Below are positions 7,905 to 19,900 of a stretch of DNA of 48,439 bases, piece after piece. The position numbers were made by a program, and so were the translations under genes. Each line of letters begins with the position of its first letter. Position 1 is the first letter of the stretch. The notes under the pieces are model-generated. The model ran no database searches. It was not told the origin of the DNA and was given only the letters and a program-made list of their open reading frames with translations. Origin of the DNA: Sphingobium sp. (GTDB lineage: Bacteria; Pseudomonadota; Alphaproteobacteria; Sphingomonadales; Sphingomonadaceae); contig JALCRK010000026.1 of assembly GCA_022652485.1 (NCBI GenBank), forward strand, positions 1 through 48,439, written 5' to 3'.

Positions 7905-10900
7905 ATGCCGAGACTTGCGCCATTTGCCAGCAGCATAACACAGCGCAAGGCGCTCCTGAACGGCGCAAGCGGAGCTGCGCTCGCCACGATGCTGGTAATC
8001 GCACCTCCCGCCCATGCGCAGCTGCGCAACATGGCGGCGGCGCTCGGCCATCCGGTCAGTATCGCGACCCCCAATGTGCAGAGCATTGGGTCGCGGTCGG
8101 TCATATCCCCCTCGATGGCCCAGATCCAGCAGCGCCAGGCCGCATATCGCGCACGGATCAGCCAGCAAGCGAACATCATATCCAGCGCCAATGCCGCTGC
8201 GCGGGCGGCGGCACAGGCGGCTGCGCAGACTGTGCCCAACGGGATGACGCAAGGTGGCCTCGTGCCGGTGGCAAATGCGACGACCTCGTCGCTCGACGCC
8301 AGCGGCCTTAAAGTCTGGCAAGGCGCAAGCGCGCCGACACAGACGACGAACGGCAATTTCGTCGACGTCACCATCAACCAGACGCAATCTCGTGCGCTGC
8401 TGTCGTGGGAGAGCTTCAATGTCGGCCGCGACACCACGCTGACCTTCAACCAGCAGGGCCACAGCGACTGGGTGGTGGTAAACCGCGTCGTGGGCGGCAT
8501 TAATCCGGCCACCGGCCTTCTCGATCCGAAGCTCGCGCCCTCACCCAGCCAGATTCTGGGTAGCATCAAGGCGGACGGCACCGTCTATGTGCTCAACCGC
8601 TCCGGCGTGCTGTTCGGCGCGACCTCGCAGGTCAATCTGCATTCGCTCGTCGCCAGCACGCTCGAACTCGGCGCCTCGACGATCCCCACGGGCAGCACGG
8701 TCACTCCCACCCGCACGCTGAGCCTGGCGGAACGCAACGACGCCTATCTCCAGAACGGCATCCTCTCCGCCAGCCGCTCCGGGCTGCTGGGATCGGTAAC
8801 AGGTGAGACGCATGGGGCGGTGACAGTCGCCCAAGGCGCGCAGATCAACTCCACCGGCGGCTTCGTTATCCTCGCCGCGCCCACGGTTTCCAGCGCAGGC
8901 GAGATCAAGACTGCCGCGGGCGGGCAGGCGAGTCTCGAGGCGGGCAATCAAATCGACGCCTATAGCTCGACCGGCGCAGCCGGTAGCATTGATCCCAATG
9001 TGCGCGGCCTGGTGCTGACCTCGGTAGGCGGCGGCACGGTAGACGTCAGCGGTTCGATCGACGCGCCGCAAGGCTATATCTCGCTCGGTACTGACCAGAC
9101 CGGCGCGATCGATTTCAGCGGCGTGCTGACTTCAACCACCAGTGTTTCCCGCAACGGCAAGATCAGCTTGACCGGCGGCACAGTCAATGCCCGGCCCAAT
9201 GCGGCCATTTCGATCCTGCCGGACAGCAGCTCCGCCACCATCCCGATCAGCCCTAATTCGGTCGCCGCCTTCAAGACCTCGCAGATCGATATCGGCAGCC
9301 ATTTCTACCGGCTGGTTGAAGGAAAAATCGTCGGCAACTCCGGTGAAGCGGACACCGTAAACGATCTGCTGCCGTCCTCAATCAGCATTGGCACGAACGC
9401 GACGATCCAGGCGCCGAGTGCAGATGTGAACATCGGCGGCACGGCCAAGGGGCGGAGCTACGCCCAGGAAGAAGGGCTGATCACCACCTCGAAGGTCGAC
9501 ATTGCCTCCGGTGCAGTGATCGATGTCAGCGGCATTACAGACTGGCTGCTCACTGCGTCACGCAACCAGCTGGTGATCGATCCGGCCAAGCGCAACGAAC
9601 TGCGCGACACGCCAACCTATCGCGAAGCGACGACCGACGGCAGCTTCACACTCAACGGACAGACACTCTATGTCGATCCGCGCATCAGCGGCGTGCGCTC
9701 CGATGGCGTGGCCTGGATTGGCTCGCCTCTGCTGGAGGCGGGCAGCCTCGCGGAGCAGATCGGCGTCACCGCGTCCGAACTGATGACGAAGGGAGGCAAC
9801 GTCACCCTCTCGACGCTGACCAACCTCAGCCAGCCGGTATCGCGATCATCCATTTCCGGCGTGAACATCGCCAAGGATGCGACGGTCGATTTCGCGGGCG
9901 GCTGGGTGCGCTATCAGGATGGCTTTATCCGTACCTCGAAGCTGATTACAAAGGATGGCCGCGTCGTCGACATTTCCGCAGCTAACCCTAATGATACTTA
10001 CGTCGCGGTGGCGAACGGGTTCGTCGAAAACCTGCCGCAGCTTTCCAATCCTCGCGTCTATGCCAACATCTTCTCGAACGACAGTCATTTCGAGGCGGGC
10101 TATGTCGAGGGGCATGACGCGGGTTCACTCACGATCAAAGCGCCGTCTGTCCATATCGATCCGGGCGCGCAGCTGCATGGCGAAGCGGTGGCTGGTCTTC
10201 ACCAGATCGCCGATGCGCAGGCGGCGAGCGCGGCGTCCCGTGTAGCAGGCGACATCCGCAAACTACAGGCGCGCGGCACCGAGCTGCCCTCCTCCGGCCT
10301 CCTGCACATCCAGTCGGTGCTCGGTGGAGATATCCAGGTCGGCGGCGCGCGACGGGCGGACCCTGAGACCAACTATCTCAGTGCTTCACTGATCAACAGG
10401 ACCCATCTCTCCGGCCTGTCATTGCAAACCTCGGGTAAGGTGACGTTCGCGGGGAACAGCACCGGGCTGACCGACGGGGAGATTACGCTAGCCGATGGCG
10501 GGGCGCTCAACATCGATTCCGGGCGCTCGATCACCTTCAACGGCACGGTCTCCGCTGCTGGCGGCACGATCATGGCACGCACCTATGGCGACCGGTTCGG
10601 ATCGATTTTCACGAACGCCGACGATCTACCGCTGGACAATATCGCCACGGCCACCACCCTGCCCGGCATGTTTGACATCACGGTGAATCCAAACGCCGTG
10701 CTTTCGACACGTGGACGCTGGGTCAATGATTCGCTGGTAACGGACGGCAATTATCTGGGCGGAGCCTATACCTCGGGCGGTTCCATCACATTGAACGCCG
10801 CACCGCATATAGCGCTCTTCACCGATGCCACCCAGAGCAAGGCTGTGGACCTGAGCGGCAGCATCGAGATTAAGGGCAACAGCCTGATCGACGTATCCGG

Positions 10901-13900
10901 CGGCGGCTACGTTTCCTCAACTGGTGCGCTCTCGCTCAATGGCAAGGGCGGCAATGTAAGCCTGATCGACGAGACGGTCTATTTCCAGCTCCAGCAGACC
11001 GACGTCACCAACACCGGGTCGCTCGGCGGTCAGGATCTGTTTCGCAGCGACATCTCGGCCTTCAACGTCTCGCCGGTCGCGGGAACAGGGTTCGGCTCAG
11101 CCCTCATCCCGGACACGATCAACGCGCATGTCAGCATCGCGGACGGAACCATCCGCGGCTTCGGATTCAAGGGTGGCGGCACCTTCAAGCTGGTGACGCC
11201 GGACCTCGCTTTCGGCAGCAGCGGCGGCGCTGGCACCGCGATCCCGCTCGATTTCCTACAAAAGACCGGCTTCGGCACGCTTGATCTTACCGCGTGGAAC
11301 ACAGCGCTGATCGATAATGTGTTCAGCAACGGGCGGGTGGGGAAGACAGCTATCGCGTCAACCGAGCAGCTCAAGATCAATGCGGGAGAGACGCTCAATC
11401 TCACCCAGTCAATCCTGCCATCGATCCTCACCCAAGCGCAGATCAACACCGTGCGCGGCCTCGCGACAGGCACGGATATCAGCCGCGAGGCGAGCCTGGC
11501 GCCCACCAATGCGCTGGGCGATTATGACAACCTCGCCGCACATCTGAAACTCGGAGGCCTCACCGAGCTTGATGTCCTCGGCGGCGGCAAGATCATCGGC
11601 GCGCCGGGAGCGAGCATCACCGCGCCCAAGCTCTATAATGACGGCACCATCGAGATATCCGGCGGGACCATCACCCAGAGCCAGACCCTGCCCTTTATCT
11701 ATACCGGGCGTCCCGCGATCGGCGTTCACAGGGTATTGAGCGGCGGGGCTGATCTCGGAGCGGGTTTCTCGGCAGTATTCGGGCCAGCCGACAGCGCTGG
11801 CAAGTTCGACGAGCTGGCCAACAACGCTCTCGGCATCAGCGCTGCTGGCAACATATTGACCAACCGCGAGCTGGTCGCCGGATATCAGACCGACCGTGCC
11901 CTCTATTATCTCGGGCAACTGGATACCGATCAGGGCATTCTGTTCACCGCGAACAGCGTCACCAATCTCTCCGGCACGACCATCCTCAATCCGCGCGCGC
12001 CCTTACTCGCGAACGGGAGGCGCATCGCGACCGGCCGCATTATCGACGGCGGCACCATAGAGGCGCTGGGCCAGCAGACGAGCGAGACGGAGCTGTTTTC
12101 GCTGTCGGATTTCGCCGCGGTTTCCTATCGCGTCGGATCCTCGACCGGAGCCTATAAACCCAAGGGATCGCGTGATGCATTCCGGATCGATGCCGAAGCA
12201 GGCGCGCTGATAGACCTCTCGGGCGCGAATGGCATGTTCGATCTCCAAACGACGTCCGCCGCGTTCACGCCGACGCAGGTAGCGAGCAATGGCGGCCTGC
12301 TCTCCGCGCTGGGCGGAGGCAATATCAGCGGCGCGATCGTCCACGCCAATGGCGGCAACAGGCAGGCATTGGGCGGCACGATCGAATGGCTGAACCCGGT
12401 CCTGACGCAGGCCAATGCCAAGGGCGCGATCGATACCTTGTCCGCCGATCAGATCATGTCTGCGGGCTTCTCCTCGTTCGTAGCGCGAGGCGCACTCGAT
12501 ACGCAGGGCGCAGTGGATCTGTCGCTCGGGCGCTCCTTCCTGCTGATGTCGCCCGATTTCTTGGGCAAGAGCGCGCCAGACGCCTATTATCAGATCTCCA
12601 TCGCCTCTCATGGCGATCTCTCGATCAAGGCACCCCATATCGGCCTTTTGAGCAGCGCCCCCACCGTAGGCAGCGTGCCGGGACTATTGACCCAGGCGGG
12701 CGGCTCTGATCAACTGCTGCTCCAGGCAGACAGCATCGACATTGCGGGCGGCGTCGCACTTGGCGCTTCGATCGACCATGCCACACTCGATGCCGCAGGC
12801 GATATCCGCCTTATTGGCGTTGCACCGGTGGATCGCACCTTCGTTCCAGGCTCGACCGCCGCGCCGTCGCTTACCGGCGGGCTTGTCGTAGCGGGCGATC
12901 TGACGCTGCGCGCGGCGCAGGTCTATGCGACCACCGGCACCGGCAACCTGCAACAGTTGTTGGAAGCCCCTACAGCCAAGCCCAGTCCGTTCGTCATTGC
13001 ATCGCTTGGCGGCCTTTCGCTGTCCGGCTTGACGGTCGGCAAGCCTGGCGCGACGATCCGGATCGAAAGCAACGGTGCACCCACGCCTTCCGCTCCGCTA
13101 TCGGCGGGCAGCTATCTCTCGATCGTTGCACCGAATATCGAGCAGGCGGGCGTGCTGCGCGCACCGCTGGGGCGGATCGACCTCGGCTCGCGTGGCGGCC
13201 TGATCGTCAACGTCGGCTCCACGCCTGCAATCGTCACCACCAATAATCTCACCCTTGAAGACGGGAGCGTCACTTCTGTCTCCGCCAAGGGGTTGACCAT
13301 TCCCTACGGCACGACCACCGATCTCACCGAATATTATTTCTCGCCGTCGGTCACCTCTCCGCTCACGCGTGAACCTGCGGCGCAGCTGTCGCTAGGCGGC
13401 AACTCTATCGTCGCCGGCAACAACGCCACCGTGGACCTGAGCGGTGGCGGCGACCTGTACGCCTATGAATTCGTCTCCGGCACCGGGGGCTCGCGCGATG
13501 TGCTGAACCGCTTCAACAGTGACGCATTCAGCAGCACTAACGGCTATCAATATACCGACGGGCGGCAGGTCTACGCCATCGTTCCCGCAGCATCGGCGGC
13601 GTCCGTCGCGCTGTTCGATCCGATCTATTCCGGCGATTACGGCGCGCTTTATGGCTCGGATGTCGGCAAGACGGTGCATCTTGACGCCGCCCCCGGCATG
13701 CCAGCGGGCGAATATGTGCTGATGCCCGCCAAATATGCGCTTCTTCCCGGCGCGATGCGGCTCGTGGAAAATGTCGGCTCGGCTGCACCCATCTTGGGCA
13801 GTGCGACCACGCTACTCGACGGCTCGGTTCTCGTCGGCGGCAGCTATGGCGTGTCCGGCACCGGCTATGTCGATTCCCAGCGCCGCTCGTTCACGATCCA

Positions 13901-16900
13901 GAACCAGGCGACGATCAAGTCCTACTCGCGGATCGAAACCACTTCGGGCAATACGACATTCTCGCAAGCCGGCGGTGGCTCGGCGCTGGCGGCCCGCATC
14001 GCCAATGATGCCGCGCGCCTCGTGCTCGATCCGCTGACCACGCTCCATATTGGCGCCAGCTTCAACACCGCGGGCACAAATGGCGGTCGCGGCAGCCAGG
14101 TTGACATATTGGGCAATGTGCTGAGCGTGGTCTCGTCGCCGAGCGGCAACCCGGCCTCCAGTGGGACCGAGCTTGCGGTCGACGATCTTGCCCGCCTGAA
14201 TGCGGACAGCTTGCTCATTGGCGGAACCCGAACGGAGCTTAAGGACGGGTCCACCGATATCCGCGTCACCGCGAGCAGCATTACCGTGGCGAACGATGCC
14301 GCACACCCCCTATCGGCACCAGAGATCATTCTTGCGGTCGATGGCGCGAATTCGCAGCTCAACATCGCGGACGGCGCGAGCCTCGTCGCAACCGGCAGCC
14401 TTACCGACACACGTACAACCGATTATAATGTCGCCAGCTACACGCTGGATAGTAACGGCAACCCCTTGGGCGTCAACAGCGGCGCGGGTGCAGTGCTCCG
14501 CCTGGCCAATGGACCAGAGCGTCTCATCAACCGCGCTGGCGCGCTTGCCGCGAGTGTCACCAGCAAGCCGGTCGGTTTCAATATCGGGGCGGCGACCCTT
14601 TCCGGCACGTCGTTGGCACTCGATTCCAGCCGCAACCTCACCGTCGACACCTTGTCGTCGATAGGCGTCCGGAATCTGGCGCTCAGCGGCGACAATATCG
14701 CTTTCTCTTCGCGCACCTTCGGCATCAGCGGGCTGGTCATCACGCCAGAGCTGGAGCAGTCGTTCAGCAGCATCAACCATATCACGTTGCGGTCGCCCAA
14801 GGTGATCGGTTTCACGCCGGGAACACATCAGTTCAACAACATGTTCATCGACGCGCCGGGTCTGCGCGTGCTCAATCCAACAGCGGGGCAACCGCAGCAG
14901 TCGCTGGCGGTGGAACTTAATGTCGCGGGTGAGTTCAAGCTCGGAAACAGCAGCGGCGCCCTGAGTTGCACGTTCAGCGGCGCGACCAACTGTCAGAGCT
15001 CGGGCAACAGCCTTGTCGTCAATGCCAATACGCTACGCTTCGGATCCGGCACCTTCCGCACCTATAATTTCGATGCTTCAGTGGCACTGAACGCCGCATC
15101 GGGTGCATATTATGAAGGCACCGGCGTGCTGGATGTCGGCAACGCGGCATTGTCTCTCACAACCCCGTTCCTCGTCGATCGCGGCACCGGAAAAATGCCG
15201 ACGGACGCCAAATCCGTCCAGGCCGACCTGACGCTGTTGACCGGCAGTTCCCTTACCATCGCGGCGCCCGCCAACACGGCAGTCGTTGCCCCCACCACAC
15301 CGCTCGCGGCCGGCGCGCGTCTCGCATTCGGCTCCCTTGCCAACCCGATTCAGTCGGTATCGATCGCTTCCGCGTTGCTGCGCGCCAGCGCAGGAACCAT
15401 CGACATCAAGGCACAGGGAGACATCGTCCTCACCGGCAATGCGACGCTTTCGACCCCCAGCTATTCGCAGAAATTGGGCGACGCCGCCGACGCCGTGACA
15501 GTGTCCGCAAATGGCGGTACGGTCGCGCTGTTGAGCAAGACGGGCGGTATCGATCTCGGCGCATCAACGGCCATCAACATCGGTGGCACGAGCGGCAAGG
15601 CGGGCAGCGTAAGGCTGATTGCAGCCGAGGGTCTGGTCACAATGGCTGGTGCGATCAATGCGGCCGCTCCCGACGCCGGCGCAAGCTTCACGCTCGACAA
15701 CGGCCTCGGCCGCTTTGATTTCTCTGCCTTCGCCAACAATTTCGGCAAGCAGTTCACGGGCAATATCGCCATCCGCACCGGCGCGGGCGACCTCGCACTC
15801 AACGCGGGGCAGAAGCTGAAAATCGCGAGCCTCGACCTCACTGCCGACGGCGGCTTCGTCCGCATCGATGGGACGCTGGATACGTCCGGCACCAACGGTG
15901 GCGATATAGCGCTTTACGCACGGGACGGTGTATCACTCGGATCGACTTCCCTGCTCGACAGCCATTCCAGCGGCTATGCCGATACGGACACGCGACAGGC
16001 GAGCGCCGGTGATATCACCCTAGGCGTCGGCGCATCGGGTAGTATTGCAGTCGCGCAGGGCGCGGTGCTCGATCTTGGCACACGGCGCCTGGGCGACCGC
16101 CTCGTCGCGCGTGAGCAGACCGACCCCATCACGCACAACCGGATAACCGCCTATACCTTCATCGAGGCTGACAAGGGCGGCCGATTGCTGCTGCGCGCAC
16201 CGGTCATCACTCAGGCCGGCGCCGACACGGTCAATGTAGATTTCGCGGGCAGCGCGACCGGCGCTCGCGATGTGACGATCGAAGGTTACAGGAGCTACGA
16301 TCTCGCTTCGGTTGCGGCCGATCCCGGCTTTACCGGCGTCACGGTCGCCAGCGGCACCGCCACGATTGATGTTGGCGCGACCAACGCTGGCAAGCTCAAC
16401 TTTTTTGCCGATAAGGGCGCGGGAACGCTGGTCGATTTCATCCAGAATTTCGACATTTCCGCCGCCAATTCGCGCCTCGGCTCTCTGACCAGCCTGGCGA
16501 ACTTCCACAAGAAAGCGGGCGTTGAACTTACCTACAGCGGCGACATCGTGCTCGCCTCGAACTGGAATTTGGGCGCGGGTTCAATAACAAACATCGCGGC
16601 GGCCGTCGCGGACGGCGATATGAAGCTCTCTCCGCTTGGGCCGTATGCCAATGGCGCGCCCCGCTATGAAGTGGTGCCGGGCCGCGAGGCGCATCTGTTC
16701 CAGAACCATGTGAACATGCTCTATCGTACCGGCGGCACTGTCGATGGCGAGTCAGGTATACTGACGCTGCGTGCTGGCGGAAACCTCAACCTCCAGCACA
16801 GCATCACCGATGGATTCTTCGCGTTTAGCGACCAGACCGATCCCGACTACATCAGCTATCAGCTGGGCGGTGGGCAGCGCAGCTATCAGCCTTCGATCAA

Positions 16901-19900
16901 CATCATTTGCGGCAAGAACGACTGCGGCAATGTGATCGACTTCGCGCTCGACACGCAGGGCAAGGCAAATCTACCGCCCCGGGCGACATCGATCGACATC
17001 ACGCTGTCCAGGATTTCCGCCGGGCAGGAAACCTTCCTGATCGACGGAGCACCCTATAGCGCAGCCGCCAATGCGGCCGCGCCTACCGGCCTTCAGACAG
17101 GCGGCGCGGGAGATCCGCTGGGCAGCGCGCAGCTGTTTCCGCTATTGGCGGACGGTAGCGCGGCGGATTCGTTCGGTATTCGGCTCGTCGGCGGTGCGGG
17201 CAATTCGGGCGCCAGCGCCTCGGCCAATCCTCTGCATGTCGATGCCGCGTCAAACGGCAGCATGATTCTGGAGGGCGAAACGCGCTACTCGCTGTCGGCG
17301 AGCAAACCTACCGCCGTCTATAACGGAGACGTACAGCTCGATTTCGGGAACAGCGGCAATTACCTGAAGGGCAACATTTTCCAGGATTTCGCGCTTCAAT
17401 CGGGCATCGATCCGGTCAGCCTTGCCAGCAAGACCACGCATGTTCAGTTCGGCAACGCCTCAAGCGCCGCCGTGCAATTTCTGCGTCAGGAAGCCCTTGC
17501 CTATTTCGCAAACTACCCTGGCGAGGTCCAGTTCGTCACAGCCACGAAGAACGGCCCTGTTACCGGATTTGCTGCGCCTTTCGACCGTTTCGTCCAATTC
17601 CTACTATCAACCGATGCTAGCGGTCAGACCATATTGCAGCGCTTCGGCGCGCTGATCGGCAATGGCAGCTTCGGCTACAAAAACCCACAGCCGCGCGGCA
17701 ATGGTCTCAATCCGACTGCCAACACCGTTTACGTGCGTTCGCTCGTCCGCACCGGCACAGGCTCGATAGATGTCGCGGCAGCGGCGGATGTGGACCTGCG
17801 CAACGGCGCCAACCCGGTGAACCGGAACCCCAACGGGGGCAACCTTGCGGCCGCAGGCGGTCTGCTCACCCAGGCCGGCGGTACGGCGATCTACACTGCC
17901 GGGCACATCGTCAACCCCGCCCTTACCCAAGCGCGCCTCGCAGGCACCAGCACGATGCTGTCGATCGACCCGACAGCCTATCTGCCATCCGCCGATATCC
18001 GCGACACGCTCTGGGTGCCGGACAACAGCGGACGTCTGCAAACCAACCCGGTGTTCGCGACTGGCGGTGGATCGATTTCAGCACATGCCCTTAACGATGT
18101 GCTTGGCCGCCGCGATGTATGGAGCGAGAGCCTCCTCAATCCGGCAAGTGGCACCGTCACGATCGGCGGAACGGATCACAGTCTTACCGGTCTGGACATG
18201 GTCGGCACCGGCGATCAGCGCTGGCGGACGGGCGATATGGGTAGCAAAGGCCTTGCCACCACGATCCGCGTCAACGCCCAGCAATTCTCCTCGGGTCTTG
18301 GCACGCTTGGCGGCGGCGATATCAGTGTCTCCGCTGGAAACGACGCTCGGGAGCTGACCATTGCACTCGATACCACCGTCGCGACCGGCGACGTTGGCAC
18401 CAGCTTCGGCTCGATGGTATTTGGCGGCGGTAATCTTGATGTCAAAGTGGGGCATGACATCGCGGGCGGGCGCTTCGACATTTCGACCGGCACCGCCGCG
18501 CTGGATGCGGGCGGAGACATTGGCTCATCCGGCCTGATGACGCTGATCCCGCAAAAAGCGCCGCTTTCGACCACACAAGTCGAAAATCTGCCGGAACTCC
18601 GTCTGACCGACACGGCTGTCTCGCTGAAGGCAGGCGGCAGCATTGCTCTCGGAAGGATTACGGCACTCGGCACCAATGGCACTGAAAATGCCGGAACGGC
18701 GCAACCCGTCGTGGATGAAAACGCGCTGGGCTATTATACCGGAAACAGCGCGGTGGTGGCACAATCACCAGGTGATTTCAGCATCGCGGGCGGCCCGGTC
18801 ATTGCGCAGGCACCAAGCAACACCATCAAGGTGCTCCCCGCCACGCTCGACGTCACCAGCTTTAGCGGCAACATCGATCTCGGCGTCCAGGACAATTTCC
18901 TCTATCCGAGCGTTACCGGCCAGCTCTCGCTGCTTGCTGCAGGCACCTTGAAATCCGGGGCGATTGATCTGGACGACGGCGATCCGTCGCTGCTGCCAGG
19001 TATTTTCTCGGCCAACAGCCTCGATAACAACGGCAACCTGATATTCGGTCGCCGTTTCACCCTGCCCGTTACCCTGCCCAACACCAGCGACACCGAGCGG
19101 CGCCTGTATCATAATCTTGCCATTACGCATGCGAACGACAAAACTCCGGCGCGCATTGCGGTGGGCGGCGATCTCACCGACTTGACCCTGTTCCTTTCAA
19201 AGCAGGGTCGCATTAGTGCCGGGCGCGACATCATCAACATGGTCTTCACCGGCCAGAATCTGGCGGCAACCGACGTGACGCGAATCGTCGCTGGCCGCGA
19301 CATCACGGCGACCACGACCCGCACGACGAGCAGTTCCAACTTTGCTCCGGATCGCAGCCTCGTGCAGGGCAATATGTTCGCATTGGGTGGACCGGGCGCC
19401 CTATTCCTCGAAGCGGGCAGGAACATGGGTCCGTTCCTTAACTCGGCCACCATCGCCAATGTCAGCTTCGAAAACGGCGAGCCCAAGCCCAATCCGGGAA
19501 CCGCCGACTATCCGGGCGGCATCTTCGCTGTGGGCAATGACTATAACCCGTGGCTTGCACCCAAGAGCGCCGATCTCTACGCCTTCTTTGGCGTAGGACC
19601 GGGGATGAATTTCACCGCGCTTCGCGAGACCTATATCAACCCCGCCAACTCGGCCGCGCTTGATGGCGACCTGTTCGAGCAGAATGTCGATGTGTTCGGC
19701 AACAAGACACCGGATCGTTCGCGTCCCATCTATTCGCCCATCCTCATTGCATGGATGCAGCAGAATCAGGCGGACGTCTTGGTAAATACATTCGGCACGA
19801 CAGATGTAACCGCCACGCAGGCCTATACCGCCTTCGCCGCTCTTCCCGATCTCGTCCAACGTCGCTTCCTGCTCGACAAGGTCTATTTCAACGAGCTGGC

